Positions 34,001-46,389 are shown, numbered from the stretch's first letter. The stretch: 64,000 bases of DNA from Boesenbergia rotunda (GCA_024364735.1 JAGFNQ010001195.1:1185827-1249826); one strand, 5' to 3'. Notes: a model not told the origin generated them from the letters alone. Program-made: numbers and translations.

Positions 34001-35699
34001 TTAACATGCTAAATTGGTAAATATAATATAAAAATCAAATATATATTGATTTTACTTACTACAAATTCATTGTAATAAAATGTCTTCATCTCATGATCTA
34101 CATGTCTCCATGTCGTAGATCTGCATGCTCGTTCCTTGAATTTGCTTGTGATATAATTAGAAACCCGATGACCATCAGGAGTAAAACTGCATAATCAAAA
34201 ATAAACATATCAATATAAAATATAAAAATTAATATATGAACAATATTTTAAGCTATCTCATGAATATATAGTTGTTGTTCGTATAAGCTACGACAGAGAA
34301 ATATTTTAAGTCAATTGGTATATCAAGCAAGCATTTAATATATATTAACAGGATTATTAGAGAAGTCAATTTACTTTATGTATGGTTTGACTTCATCGCA
34401 GTTTAACAGTATGTATGCTCTTGCAACATCATATTCATATTCAGTTAACCATCTAGTAACATATGTACCCATTGGCTTACCGGGAAAGTTGAAAATAGAA
34501 AGCAATGATGAGTCATTCTGTTGAGCATCATCAGAATTTCTAGGACACTTACGATGTCTAATTTTCACATTGTCAGCAAAATAATAAGAGCAGAAAGAAG
34601 ATGCTTCTTCAACCAGATAGGCATTATATATTGACCCCTCAACTCTTGCTTTGTTACAAACATTGTTCTTTAATTTTCTCAAAAATCGTTTGAATGGATA
34701 CATCCATCTATACTGCACTGGACCAGTTATTTTTGCCTCATATGGTAAATGTATTGGTAAATATTCCATTGAATCAAAAAAGCTGGGTGGAAATATACGC
34801 TCCAGCTTGCATAGTATGAGAGGAATGTCTATTTTTAGCCGAAGCATATCATCCATCATAATACACCTTGCCGTCAAATCTTAAAAAAAAAGACTTAATT
34901 CTGTAAGTGCTTGCCAAATATTTTGTGGAAGTAAGTCATGGAAAATTACTGGAATTAGTCTTTGCATGAACACATGACAATCATGACTCTTCATTCCAAA
35001 CATCTTCAACTTATTCATATCCACGCATCGAGCCATATTTGAGGCATACCCATCAGGGAATTTTATTTCTCTTAACTAATTACATAAAATTTCTTTACCA
35101 TCTTTGTCTAATGTATAACAAGCCTTTGGAAATCTATTGGTTGTTTGATTCATATGCAATTCTGGTCTGTTAACTAGTTCTTTTAATTCCACACGTGATT
35201 TTGCCATGTCTTTAGTTTTTCCAGGCACATTCATGACAGTGTTAAAGATAATATCAAAGAAATTTTTCTCAACATGCATGACATCTAAGTTATGTCGAAT
35301 GAGAAGATACTTCCAATATGGCAACTCCCAAAAAATACTCCTTTTCTTCCATCCACACTTGCACATTCTAACAATGTATTTATTTATCTCATCAGAACCA
35401 GGTTGAGATACTGGTAGGAATCCATAACTGTTTATTTGATTAATAATCTCTTCCCCTGAAGCATAAATTGGAGAACATTTTCTGACTACAACATTTTTTA
35501 AGAAATTTTGTTTGTTTCGCCTGAAAGGGTGCTCGACTATAAAATACGGCAAGTAATTTTAAAATTTAAATCAAGAAATAACCTTGTAGAATATGATGGA
35601 AAATTTTTAGAAATTTTTCTAAACCCTTGGTGGAATTTACGAGGATAAATCGGATAAAGAAAATAATATAATTAGGTTATCTGATTTATTGGAGAAGCT

Positions 35700-35746
35700 T
35701 AATATATATATATATTTATATATATATATATATATTATATATATAG
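35700..35746. repeat. AT microsatellite
   Basis: Run of alternating TA with a few interruptions inside the nested element. Confidence 0.9.
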
Positions 35747-37399
35747 TTGATTAAAATCTAACCTAGGTTTTAATCGGCCGAGACCCTATCTATTCTCCTT
35801 TCTCTTCATTCGCGAGATCGCAACCAAAGCCGCAGCCGCAGCCGCCCGACCCGACTTCCTTCTTCCTCTCCCCTTCGCGCGTGCCCTAGCCGCAGCGCCG
35901 ACTTCTTCCTTCTTCCTCTCCCCTTCGCGAGACCTAGCCGCAGCGAACGCCGTCGGGCCATCTTCTGAGCCGGCGATCCTCTGCCCCAGCGCAACTCTCC
36001 TTCTTCCCTTCCCCTCTTTTGTGGCTGAGATCTTGCCGAGTGGAGGTTGTGCCGATCATGTGATCGTTGGTGGTCGTCGTGTTCCTCCGGAGTTCGGATC
36101 GATCACCACTCCAGGCGGGTTGAAGGTGAGTGTGTTGTATGATGCATTCCTTCTCTCTTTTCTTTCCAATCGCGCCAAGGTATTGGCGATTGTTGTGGAC
36201 TTGATTCCCCTGATCACGATTGTTCTTGGATGTGCCATGAATGATTTAGGGTTTGGGAGAGATGTTCAGCTCCGAGTTTGGGGGTCGATCGTGATGGAGC
36301 TCCTTGGTGAGGTTGATCTTGCTGGATGATAGTAGAATTATTCTTTCAGCGAATCTGGGTAAGAATTTGATAATGATGCTCTTGGATTTGGGTATGGTGA
36401 TTGAATTGGATTTCTATTTTGATACCGTATGGAATTCAGATTTGGGAATGAGATGTGAGTTTAGCTCTGTGCTATGGGATTTTAGATTTGATATTTTCTA
36501 ATCAAATTGCTTCTTGCGTGTGCTCTGTGTTGGTTAAGCTCTTAATCCTTCATGTGCGATTGCAGATCTTGTGATTAGGATCGTTAGTGTTGGATGTTGG
36601 ATTGATCTTGGTTTTCGATTGGTGTTATGTGAACCTTGGGTTTAGTGTTGTGTTGTGTATGATCCTTGATCTTTTTGAGCTTGTAATAAGACTTGAGTAG
36701 TCCCTTTAAATTGGTAATGCATCCTACTGTGAGTTAAAATTCTTGTTGGTATTGATTATTATTCTGGGTTCAATGGTAACTTGGATGAATTGAAGTTGGA
36801 TTATATGTAGCACAATTATCCTGTTTGGTTTCTCTCATCTTTGAAGGATTTGATAATGGATCGATTGAGAGTTTCATTGACTTATAATGATCCTAGCCAT
36901 GTGAAATGGGGTAAAACAGTGATTAAAGGAGTTTTGTTATCTTAATTGAACTCGAATCAATTAATTTATTTCAAAGTGGGAATAAATCCATTCAGTTGTT
37001 AAAATCCTAATCTAGTAGTTTATGGCATGATTAGGGTTAATTGGGAGATTAAACCTAAACTTGATAATTTGGGTTTCGAAAACCTAACATGAATTTAATC
37101 TAGGTAACTTGGGGTAATTATGGTTACTCATTTAATTGTGATTAATTAAATGAAACAGGATAATTAGGACGATCCTAATTAATTGAGAAAACTCGTTTAG
37201 CTATAGATTATATATTATTGTAGCTAAACATTATGCCTTTGATACAGGGCATTGATTGGATTTAGCATTGCTGATTATCAGACGGGAGGTTCTTTCTGAT
37301 ACGAGTATCTTCAATTGAGGCGGGTACCTTTTGACTTATCTTTTCTGATATTGTCATATTGCTATGCATAGACTGTTATAGATAGCAGTAAGATTATAC

Positions 37400-38580
37400 G
37401 CTATCCTTATTTATTATAACTGTCCTGGATACTTGTTAGTTATCCTTGAGTTATCATGTCTGTTCTGGATACTTATTAGTTATCCCTGAGTTATTATACC
37501 TGTCCTGGATTACTTGTTAGTTATCCTCGAGTTATCATGTCTGTTCTGGATACTTATTAGTTATCCCTGAGTTATTATGTCTGAACCGGATACTTGTTAG
37601 TTATCCCTGAGTTATATTGCCTGACCTGGATACTTGTTAGTTATCCCTGAGATATATTGCCTGACCTGGATACTTGTTAGTTATCCCTGAGTTATTATGT
37701 CTGTTCTGGATATTTATTAGTTATCCCTGAGTTATTATACCTGTCCTGGATACTTGTTAGTTATCCTTGAGTTATCATGTCTGTTCTGGATACTTATTAG
37801 TTATCCCTGAGTTATTATACCTGTCCTGGATACTTGTTAGTTATTCCTGAGTCATTATGTCTGTTCTGGATACTTGTTAGTTATCCCTGAGTTATTATGT
37901 TTGAACCGGATACTTGTTAGTTATCCCTGAGTTATATTGCCTGACCTGGATACTTGTTAGTTATCCCTGAGATATATTGCCTGACCTGGATACTTGTTAG
38001 TTATCCCTGAGTTATTATGTCTGTTCTGGATACTTGTTAATTATCCCTGAGTTATATTGCCTGACCTGGATACTTGTTAGCTATCCCTGAGTTATTATGC
38101 ATGATCTGGATACTTGTTAGTTATCCCTGAGTTATTATGCCTGTCCTGGATACTTGTTAGTTATCTTTGAGTTATCATGTCTATACTGGATACTTGTTAG
38201 TTATCTCTGAGTTATTATATCTGAACTGGATACTTGTTAGTTATCCCTGAGTTATATTGCCTGACCTGGATACTTGTTAGTTATTCCTGAGTCATTATGT
38301 CTGTTCTGGATACTTGTTAGTTATCCCTGAGTTATTATGTCTGAACCGGATACTTGTTAGTTATCCCTGAGTTATATTGCCTGACCTGGATACTTGTTAG
38401 TTATCCCTGAGTTATATTGCCTGACCTGGATACTTGTTAGCTATCCCTGAGTTATTATGTCTGTTCTGGATACTTGTTAGTTATCCCTGAGTTATTATGT
38501 CTGTTCTGGATCCTTGTTAGTTATCCCTTAATTATTATGTCCGACCTGGATACTTGTTAGTTATCCCTGAGTTATTATGC
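37400..38580. repeat. 40-bp tandem array, about 29 units
   Basis: Units follow the pattern ctgtcctggatacttgttag + ttatccctgagttattatgt, so three units fill 120 bp almost without length change. Variation falls mostly at one site (tgttctgg, tgacctgg, tgaaccgg, tgtcctgg), with higher-order runs of the same variants. Each unit has a small inverted repeat GGATA...TATCC. The sister element in carrier intron 3 has only about three units. Confidence 0.95.
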
Positions 38581-41500
38581 TGTTAGTTCCATACAGTATC
38601 AGGTAGTGTCATATCTAGATGTATGCTTAGAGATCGTGATGTATCTCCTGCCTTTGACCTTGAGGGATCTGTAGTTTTCGGCCAGTATACCTTGTAGGTT
38701 AACTGTATTTCCTATTATAGGATTTCAGACTGAGACCTAGTATACTGAGTACTTGGGAGGGAGGTATGTGTATCTATCATACACCATCCTTGCATTGTTG
38801 CATGCCGGCGATCAGCGACTCCCTTGTGGTTGAGCCTAATCGTTTTCCGGCACATGATATGCACACACGGCCACTCATGGGTTAGTGGATACCGTAGCGT
38901 GTGTGCATTTGCTCTGTATTGCTCCGCTCAACCGCTCATGGGTAGTGGTTTTGGAGCGTGGTAGCAAGCAGGGATCCCTTCTCTTCCCATAGACCAGAGA
39001 AGATGAGAGAGATATCTCCCCCATATATATATGGGGCGGAGTGTTCACTCCACCAGCATCCTGTCCACTCGGTCACTCAGGAGCAGTGATAGCAGGGTGC
39101 GTACAGTGTCACAGCTCTACCCACTCGGCCGACACAGTATCGCCTGTCTCGGTGGCTTGACTGGTGTTAGGGGGTGACCATGACATTGCATCATATGCAT
39201 ACGATGCATTGTGCACTTGATTGTGTTTGCTGCATTTATTTGCTGCACTTGATTGACATGCATATATTGGATACCTGTATACCTTGGTTTATATGTTATA
39301 CTTGTTCCATAGGGATTTATTTCACCCTCTGCAGGATAGATGGATTCTGGTATGTATCTTTATTCAGTATCTTCAGTATACCCTTTCTTCCTATTGTTCA
39401 TATGAGGTAGTATCAGCGTAGACTTCTATTGTTATTATAACATACTATGCATATCTACTGGGTATTCGCTGAGTTTATGGACTCACACCGTTGCCATATG
39501 TTTTTATTTCAGGTTGAGATACTTGGAGTCGCCAGAAGAGCCCAACAGCCAGTCCCTACCCATCGCGACGTCAGAGTTTTGTTTGTTGTACTTGGCGATG
39601 TATTTTAGTTCATATTTCCTTTAGGACTTTGTATATGTCTTGTGTGGGTTGTAGTGTGCCCTAAGGGGTTATTGTGTATTGGTTGTTTCGTCGTAAGTCG
39701 GACCGGTCCGCAGTCAGGTATGATTTACTTAGTTGTCTTGTGCTTTTATATTGTGTCTATCTATATTTTGAGGCCTGAGGCCAATTAAACTGCGTGGTCG
39801 TGTTCTGTGTATGTGTAAATTGTCCGCCGGACAGGGGAGGTGCTGTCCGATTTTATATTGGATCAGCGGCTCCTGGGTCTCGGGGCGTGACATCGACAGG
39901 TAAAAATTTTCGATGATTATCAAACTAAGATACCTTCCCACTATAAGGTAATGAAAATGCATCCGAATCTATCATGCAGTGTGGGCATGCTAATTTACCA
40001 GCTGTGCTCCATCCAGATAACATTGAGTATGCTGGAAAATCACTGATTGTCCATAATAATACAGCTTGCAAACGAAAATTTATTTTACTTGCAATATCAT
40101 AAGTCATTGAGTCTACATTCCATAATTCATTCAACTCGGCAATTAGACGTTGAAGGAAAACATCTATCTTATCTTTAGGATTGGTTGGACCAGGAATCAG
40201 TACAGTAAGGAACATAAATTCGTCTTTCATGCACATCCATGGAGGTAAATTATAAGGTGTCAATATTACTAGCCAAGATGAATATTGCTGTCCCGACTGA
40301 CCAAATGGCTGAAAACCATCTGCAGAAAGGCCCAATCTAACATTTCGAGGTTCTATTGCAAATGAAGGATATACAGTATCAAGATGTTTCCATGCAGGAG
40401 AATCACAGGGATGACACATAATACCCGCTTCGTGCTCATGCTCATGATGCCACACCATGTAGCTTGCTGTAGCTGCAGATGCATATAAGCGTTGAAGTCT
40501 AGCAATTAACGGAAAATAATACATGACTTTCCATGCAATATTTTTCTTCTTCTTCCCTGGTATACGAGTACGATGCTTATAACGCGGGTGACTATAAATT
40601 TTGCATTTATTCAGTTCACTGTCTTCATTCCAATATAGCATGCAGTTATTTAAACAACAATCAATCTTTTCTACAGGCAAACCTAATCCTCTAACCAATT
40701 TATTTGTATCGTAGAAACTATTAGTCATTATGTTATCAGCAGGGAGTAACTCTGACATTAATTGACATATTTCATCATAACATCTTTCTGAAAAATGATG
40801 TTCCGCTTTCATATTTAACAACCTTGCAGTAGCTGATAACTGAGAATGGCCAGAAGGAATGCCTTCCCATAATTCTCTTTCACTAGACTTTAACATTTCA
40901 TGTAATTGCTGATATTCAGGTGCAGGTATTTCATCTATGTTGGAATAATCAGTTGCATTGATCGCATCTTGAACCATTGATTGCATTGCAATATCATTAG
41001 TTAATGGTTCGAGGAACGCAACAAAAGTATTAGATGATGAACCAACAGAAGGGTCAATTGATTCATATACATAAGGTTCTCCATGACAGTACCAATTATA
41101 GTAATTAGGCACAAACCCATTTCTATAAATATGTACTCTCACCGTATCTTCATCACGGTAGTCTATATTTCTGCATTTTCTATGATTACATGGACACTTT
41201 AACTTATCACCATCTATACATTCTGGATGACTCTTAGCAAAATTCATAAATTGTTCCAGATCAGTAATAAACTCATCTCTGATAAATCCATTATCTAATC
41301 GATTGTACATCCAAGCTTTGTTCATATACATTGTTACCTAATCATAATAAAATTAAAATAAATTAATTAAGATATACCTAAATTATTCTAATTAAAGGAA
41401 GTATCATGGTGTTTAGTAAGATATAGCTAAATTATTAATTCTAAATGTTATCTCATATAATAAGGTCTAGCATAACATGCTAAACTAACAAGTACGATAA

Positions 41501-41779
41501 AATCATATAATAACTAAAGTTACCTCATTATTAAAGACTAAAATAACAAGTAATTGCTAATTTAATAAAATTCTAACATTACATAAACATAAGAATAAAT
41601 TTTACCTGAATATTAGATGAAAGTCGAAGAAGACCAGCAAAAGCAACAACCTAAGAAAAAATACATTATAGTTAAAAAGATAATGCAAAAATAAGATGAA
41701 CTCATTCAAAAGTTGATTGGTTAGGATTGAAACCATAATTGAGTAGTCAGATCAACTCATTCAATAGTTGAATGCATAC

Positions 41780-42130
41780 GGTTGGAACCCTAATTGAACA
41801 GCTAGCTTTGGCCCTAGCGCTGGGCGGGGGCGACCAGCCTGGCCGGCCGGGAGCGGCCGCGGCAAGACCTAGCCGGCCGCGCACCCGCGCTGGACGACTG
41901 CACACCCGCACTGTCCGGTCGAGTGCGGCAGCGGTAAGACCTAGAGGGCCGCGCGCGGGCGCGGCCACACCTGACCGGCCACGCGTGGATGCTGCCAGAA
42001 CTGGCCGGCGGCTCGCGGCCGCGGCTAGACCTGGCCGCCGATGCGCGGCCGAGGCCAGATCTGGCCGGCCGCGATAGGCGAGAGGCGAAATCTGGCCGGC
42101 CGCGCCGGCGCGACGCCAGATCTGCCGTCG
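41780..42130. repeat. GC-rich island near the right end of CACTA-1
   Basis: Strongly GC-rich stretch made of degenerate units around ctggccggccgcg and gcggccgcggc, next to the start of the transposase gene. It probably corresponds to the promoter/leader side of that gene, as in CACTA-2 (53870-54060). The minus-strand open frame through it is Arg/Ala/Pro-rich and looks like composition, not a protein. Confidence 0.7.
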
Positions 42131-42344
42131 CGAAAATCCTACTGGAAATTTGGAGAAAAGAAAACCAAAACGGAGCTTACCGGAGAACGAGAACACAACG
42201 CGAGTGAGGGAGGAGACCAGAGGTGGCGACAGCCGGAGGCGACGACGAACAACACGTGAGATCGAGTGAAAAGAAGCAGTAGGAAGTAAGGAAAGTTCGG
42301 GCGAAAGCAAAATGAAGTAAGGATTCTGCCCTAATATAAGATTT

Positions 42345-42421
42345 TTCCGACGAAATCAATTTCCAACGGAATTATTATTCCGTCGGAATTTCCGTCGGTA
42401 ATATATGATTTTCTTGTAGTG
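42345..42421. repeat. Right terminus of CACTA-1
   Basis: Terminal inverted repeat ending ttcttgtagtg, with about four nearby copies of the CCGTCGG-type subterminal motif. Confidence 0.9.
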
Positions 42422-42449
42422 AAAGTCACAGTTCAAGGGTGTTCCACAA

Positions 42450-42530
42450 GTCTTCCCAATCGATTGGGACACCCCCAATCGATTGGGGAGACCCGTAATC
42501 GATTACGGACGCCCCTAATTGATTGGGGGA
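42450..42530. repeat. Cluster of ATCGAT-centred palindromes
   Basis: Contains CCCAATCGATTGGG, CCCCAATCGATTGGGG and CCGTAATCGATTACGG within about 60 bp, plus a fourth, imperfect copy (cctaattgattggg). The left flank of CACTA-1 (30495-30526) holds two more ATCGAT motifs (taatcgattacg, caatcgatta), so the transposon landed within the cluster. Confidence 0.85.
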
Positions 42531-42539
42531 TGTCATGTC

Positions 42540-43526
42540 ATACGCGATGAACGTGTTTAAATATCTGAATGTGTTCATCGCGTCAGCATATTAATGTGCT
42601 CGCCGCAACGATTTTAATGCGGACGGTACGTTAATCGAGTGTTATAACGATCGATTAACGCATGTGCCCTAAGAAAATGGCGAGAGTTTCAATGTAAACA
42701 GCCAAAGCCAAAGATAAGTAATGATCCAGCAGATTAATTCGCGTAGATGGCTAACCTAATTTCGATAGGTTTGACCCAATGAAATAATAATAATAATAAT
42801 AATAATCCACGCGGTGCGCGGGATACACGGAGAGGTTGGGAGTTGGTGGGAAATCAACTCATAATTACCTTCTGCTGCAAATTTAAATATCTGCACGGGT
42901 CAATATTAATTATTCATAAATTAAATTTACCGTCGTAGTTTAGTCGACACATTATTATCGTCGTCAAATTTGTAAAGTAGACACAATAATATTCTTGCAT
43001 TAAATGTGTGTGTTTTCCTGTTCGTAGGCCACCTAATTGCAAAAGTTTATGAACCAGAAAACAATTAAATTTTGGTGTCGTTGATTCGGATCCACACAAA
43101 TTTTGATCAGTACCAAATAAATCTAAAAATATTCATGACAGAGGGTCTAAGATCAACATTCTGTGATTGCGCACGTAGCTAGGATCGAACCATGAGTATC
43201 ATCTGAGTAACAATTTGACATTCTTCTATTGTACCATAGCTCTGAGTGCTCTACCTAATTATAAAAGTAGACTTGCAATTGGTAGAGAATTTAATAGGAT
43301 TGTAAATGAATCAAACGTTCATGAACAAATTTAAAATATTCATCTTGGTAAAAATTTATTTATATTCATTCAATATACACAAAATTAATTAAATAAATAA
43401 GATTGAATAACTCGTTAAACTAAACAGATAAGCTTCAACACATGTTAAGTTTATATTAATGTTTGTGAATAAGATTGATGAATATATTCGTAAACAATAT
43501 TTATCAATAAAATTCTAATCAATGAA

Positions 43527-43562
<36 letters not shown>

Positions 43563-44355
43563 TAAATAAATAAGTTTATATTATCAAGCATAGTAACCAA
43601 ATAAAGAAGCTTAATAGGTAAAAATTGTAAATAATCAAATAAATTTGAATTGAGAGTTCAATAATACTCAAACAAACCAAGCTTAAGCCAAATTCGAACC
43701 AAACTCAAGTTCATAAAAAATAAATCAAGTTAAGCTTAAACAATTATTTCAAAAATTTGATTCATTTTGAGTTTAGCTTAATTTAACTCAGTTATCTTAT
43801 TAAACAAACTTGAACACTATAACATTTAGCTCGGCCTGACCCATCTAAGGATTGTTTGAGAGAGCTTCTGCTAGCTGCTTTTTAGATTCTAACTACACAG
43901 AAATACTTTTAAGTGTATGTGAATGTCAAATTCTGCTTTTTCTGTAACTTTTACTCAAAAGTTGGAAGCATGAATTTGATGTTTTTTCTGCTGCTTCTTT
44001 TTTTACAAATGGTCTAGAATTAAAAGTTGATATTTATACCCTTAATAAATTTATCATTTTACAAAATTATCATCACACTTTTAAATAAAATTTCATATTT
44101 TTATATAATTTATATTTTCATATTTTTATACATATTTTAATAAATTTATATAAATTTTGTCCTTTTTATATTTTTTATTTTTATTAATCTTTTTTAAACG
44201 TATATATTATTAAAAAATTAATTTTGATATAATATTTTAAATATAATAATAAATATATAAAATATTATTGATGGTATATCAAAATTATATTTAGATAATT
44301 TAAAAAAAATAATTTGTATAGTTTAAGAATATTGTTGTCATTAACTAAAAATTAA
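42540..44355. other. Intergenic sequence between the two CACTA elements
   Basis: No gene. Holds an AAT microsatellite (42783-42807), an AT microsatellite (about 43530-43558) and, near 43855-44000, sequence with several agcttctgctagctgctttt-type motifs that may be another MITE. The remainder is AT-rich. Confidence 0.5.
43160..43245 (-). mobile_element. SINE-like fragment on the minus strand
   Basis: The reverse strand reads ctatggtacaatag (box A TGGTACAATAG, 43227-43237) and ggttcgatcctagctacg (box B GGTTCGATCC, 43182-43191). This is the spacing and wording of the SINE head at 28537, but the body is absent. Confidence 0.65.
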
Positions 44356-44379
44356 CACACACAAAAAAAAACAAGCATT

Positions 44380-45770
44380 TGCGATGAACTATTTCCGTCG
44401 CTATTCCATCGCTAAATGATAATAGCGACGGAAACAACACCGTCGACTGCCGCACCGTCGTAGCTATGGATAGCGACGAAACATTTTTATCTGTCACTAA
44501 TACTGACGGATATTAAATAAATAATCTGTCGCTATTTGCGACGAATACATAAAAACCAAGGTTCTGAAAACTGGACCAGACATTGAACCGGTCGAGGCAA
44601 GGGTTCAGAGGTTTAGAGGTTCAACCGGGATATAACCGATATATAATAAAGCATGAATTTATATAAATATATGAAACTAACAATTTATCCAACTACTTTC
44701 TTCAAGATTGGATCAACAAGGTCGAGCATGTGATATGTTTTTGTTAGCAACTCAGCACGGTATTCTTGAAAAAATGTTTAGTTTCAAAGAAAAATTCAAG
44801 TTTAAAACCATTGGGTTCAAGAAATCTGGATACGAATTGAAGAATCTTATTAGAAGTTAAAATTATATCACGATAGTATTTGTTCACCAATAAACACTTA
44901 AATAGAGGACACTAGCAAAACACATGCAAAATCACTGTTCCAAATATGTCATATACTACTGCCTTCGTATGCCAGCACGATGACGCAACGAGGTTGGCAG
45001 CGGGACGAGGCTAGCGGAGACAGGGCGATGCGACGAGGCTGGTGGAGGCGGGGCGACGCGGCGAGGCTAGTGGAGGCGGGGTGACGCGGCAAGAGGCTAG
45101 CGGTGGTGGCTCTCTTGCAAACAAACAACAGATCTGTTCGTTTGGGACTTTGGGTGAAAGCAAACTAGGTTTTTGACATTTTATTTTTTAATTTTATTTT
45201 TTCAGTAAGAAAACAAAACTGCAAAAGGGAAAAAATTCAAAAAATGAAAAATAAAATAAACCAAGCCGGTTTGATCGGTTTTTTCGGTTTACCCGGTTCA
45301 CCAGTTCTCGGCCGGTTCAAAACGGTTCGCATCCGGTTCTTGAATAGCCGATTGCTAGAGTCAACTCGGATCGAAAATCTGGCCGGTTCCCGGTTCAACC
45401 GGTCCGAACGGCCGGTCCGGTCCGATTTTTAGAACACTGATAAAAACTCCATTGCTAAATAACGAAAATCGGTGGTCGTCTTCGGTATAATAGCGATGGA
45501 ATCTAAAAGTTCCGTCGGTATATTATTGTAACTAGTGACGGATATCATAAATATCCATCGCTAATTGCGATGGAATATTGACTATTCCGTCGCTATTGGA
45601 TAGGTAGAGGACTCAGTTTAAAAATGATAGCGACGGAAAGTCAAATATCCGTCGCTAATAGCGATGGAATAGTTATTAATCCGTCGCTAATAGCGACGGA
45701 ATAGTCAACTATCGGTCGTAAATTGTGACGGATTTGGTAAATATCCGCCGCTAATTTTAGTTAATTTTAC
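44380..45770. repeat. Left subterminal repeats of CACTA-2 (interrupted)
   Basis: Many copies of tagcgacgga / tccgtcgcta in both orientations at 44380-44550 and 45450-45770, interrupted by the hAT-type element. The right end has a shorter set at 54085-54240. Confidence 0.9.
44557..45439. mobile_element. hAT-type non-autonomous element
   Basis: 883 bp with terminal inverted repeats CAAGGTTCTGAAAA / (reverse) CAGTGTTCTAAAAA and a perfect 8-bp target duplication ATAAAAAC (44549-44556; 45440-45447), diagnostic of hAT transposition. The ends carry aaccggtc/ggaccggcc-rich sequence. A GC-rich middle (44990-45110) has a repeated gacgaggctagcggaggcgg-like unit. No transposase. Confidence 0.92.
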
Positions 45771-45779
45771 AGCAGCCAT

Positions 45780-46389
45780 TCCCCAATTTTTCCACTTAAC
45801 ATATTTACATTCAATACATACAAACATATTCAAATAACAACACATATCCAAGTAAAACACATATCCAAATAACAACACATACATTCATATCCAAATAACA
45901 ACACATATCCGAATACATACAAAACAATTTAATGATAGACAAAATACATATCCAAACACATGTATCAAATTCATGTATCCAAAATGCTGGATCAAGTCAT
46001 AGCCATATCTAAAAAATAGTAATGAATACATACATGAACATAGAATCTAGTAGAAAACAAACACATCAAAACTGGATCAAAAAGAACACCATTCCTGCAA
46101 AAAAAAAAAGAGACAATATAAATAAAAGTGAAATACAATGATAAAACAATATTAATAAAAACATAACTAGTTATCATAACTGATATAGAAAATCTAAATA
46201 ACATTTAATAATATGTAAAATATCCAATAAACAAACCTTTCAACTAAACGAATGTCTGAATTTAACTCTGAAAAATGTAGAATCTGTAAACGAAAATGAA
46301 AAAATAATATATATTTAGTGATACATATAATAACAAACCAGATAATATAATAATTTGATTTTGTAAACGCAGAGAAAAAATATAGCATA
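45780..46389. other. Non-coding interior of CACTA-2
   Basis: AT-rich, with low-complexity acacatatccaaataaca repeats at 45830-45930, in the position of the similar caaataacca patch in CACTA-1. Confidence 0.5.

Larger units (their letters stand above)
35538..39892 (-). mobile_element. Long LTR-like element nested in the CACTA-1 transposase
   Basis: 4355 bp flanked by the 5-bp repeat TCGAC (35533-35537 and 39893-39897). Read on the minus strand it starts TGTCACGCCCCGAG like the element in carrier intron 3, and aligns with it for most of its length, apart from an enlarged 40-bp array. The other end (TATAAAATACGG on the plus strand) does not keep the expected TG/CA form. No coding frame. The GC-rich part (35790-36340) looks like a leader or CpG-rich promoter on the plus strand, but no protein homology is seen there. 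Best explained as a solo LTR of a chromovirus-like retrotransposon. Confidence 0.8.
34371..41331 (-). pseudogene. TNPD-type CACTA transposase (TNP2), split by an LTR insertion
   Basis: The catalytic protein of the element. From 41331: MYMNKAWMYNRLDNGFI with the transposase-associated domain (PF13963; CPCNHRKCRN), then Transposase_21 (PF02992) with LLNMKAEHHFSERCYDEICQ, MYYFPLIARLQRLYAS, LSADGFQPFGQSGQQYSSW, NLPPWMCMKDEFMFLTVLIP and GWSTAGKLACPHCM. A TAG replaces the Trp codon of the SWFDN motif at about 39925. The 35538-39892 element then splits the gene between FLPV and EHPFRR. The rest continues at 35537-34371: DVMHVEKNFFDIIFNTVMN, a stop near 35076, KMFGMKSHDCHVFMQRLIP, a shift at the A run near 34881, and the DUF4218 part (34877-34371, YLPIHLPYEAKITGPVQYRW). 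Conserved order matches CACTA-2, which helps place each break. Confidence 0.9.
30527..42421 (-). mobile_element. CACTA (En/Spm) transposon 1, with nested insertion
   Basis: Left terminus CACTACCACAAAAAAC at 30527; right terminus reads CACTACAAGAAAATC on the minus strand, ending at 42421. The 3-bp target duplication AAA is at 30524-30526 and 42422-42424. It encodes a TNPD/TNP2-type transposase and a TNPA/Transposase_24-like protein, both read leftwards. Total 11,895 bp; about 7.5 kb without the element at 35538-39892. Subterminal repeats of the core CCGACGG/CCGTCGG crowd the left end and are few at the right end. All genes are broken, so the copy is not autonomous now. Confidence 0.93.

Noticed and set aside
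36021..36329. 102-codon plus-strand frame in the nested element
   Set aside because: No homology and no conserved counterpart in the sister element; the GC-rich leader-like sequence gives open frames by chance.
37400..38580. CRISPR-like regular repeats
   Set aside because: The 40-bp units are contiguous tandem repeats without unique spacers, in plant DNA inside a transposon.
41747..42310. 187-codon Arg/Ala/Pro-rich minus-strand frame
   Set aside because: Lies in a GC-rich repeat island of CACTA-1 and looks like base composition only.
42783..42830. Second Helitron-like hairpin (ccacgcggtgcgcggg)
   Set aside because: The stem is imperfect and no CTRR end at the right distance is present.
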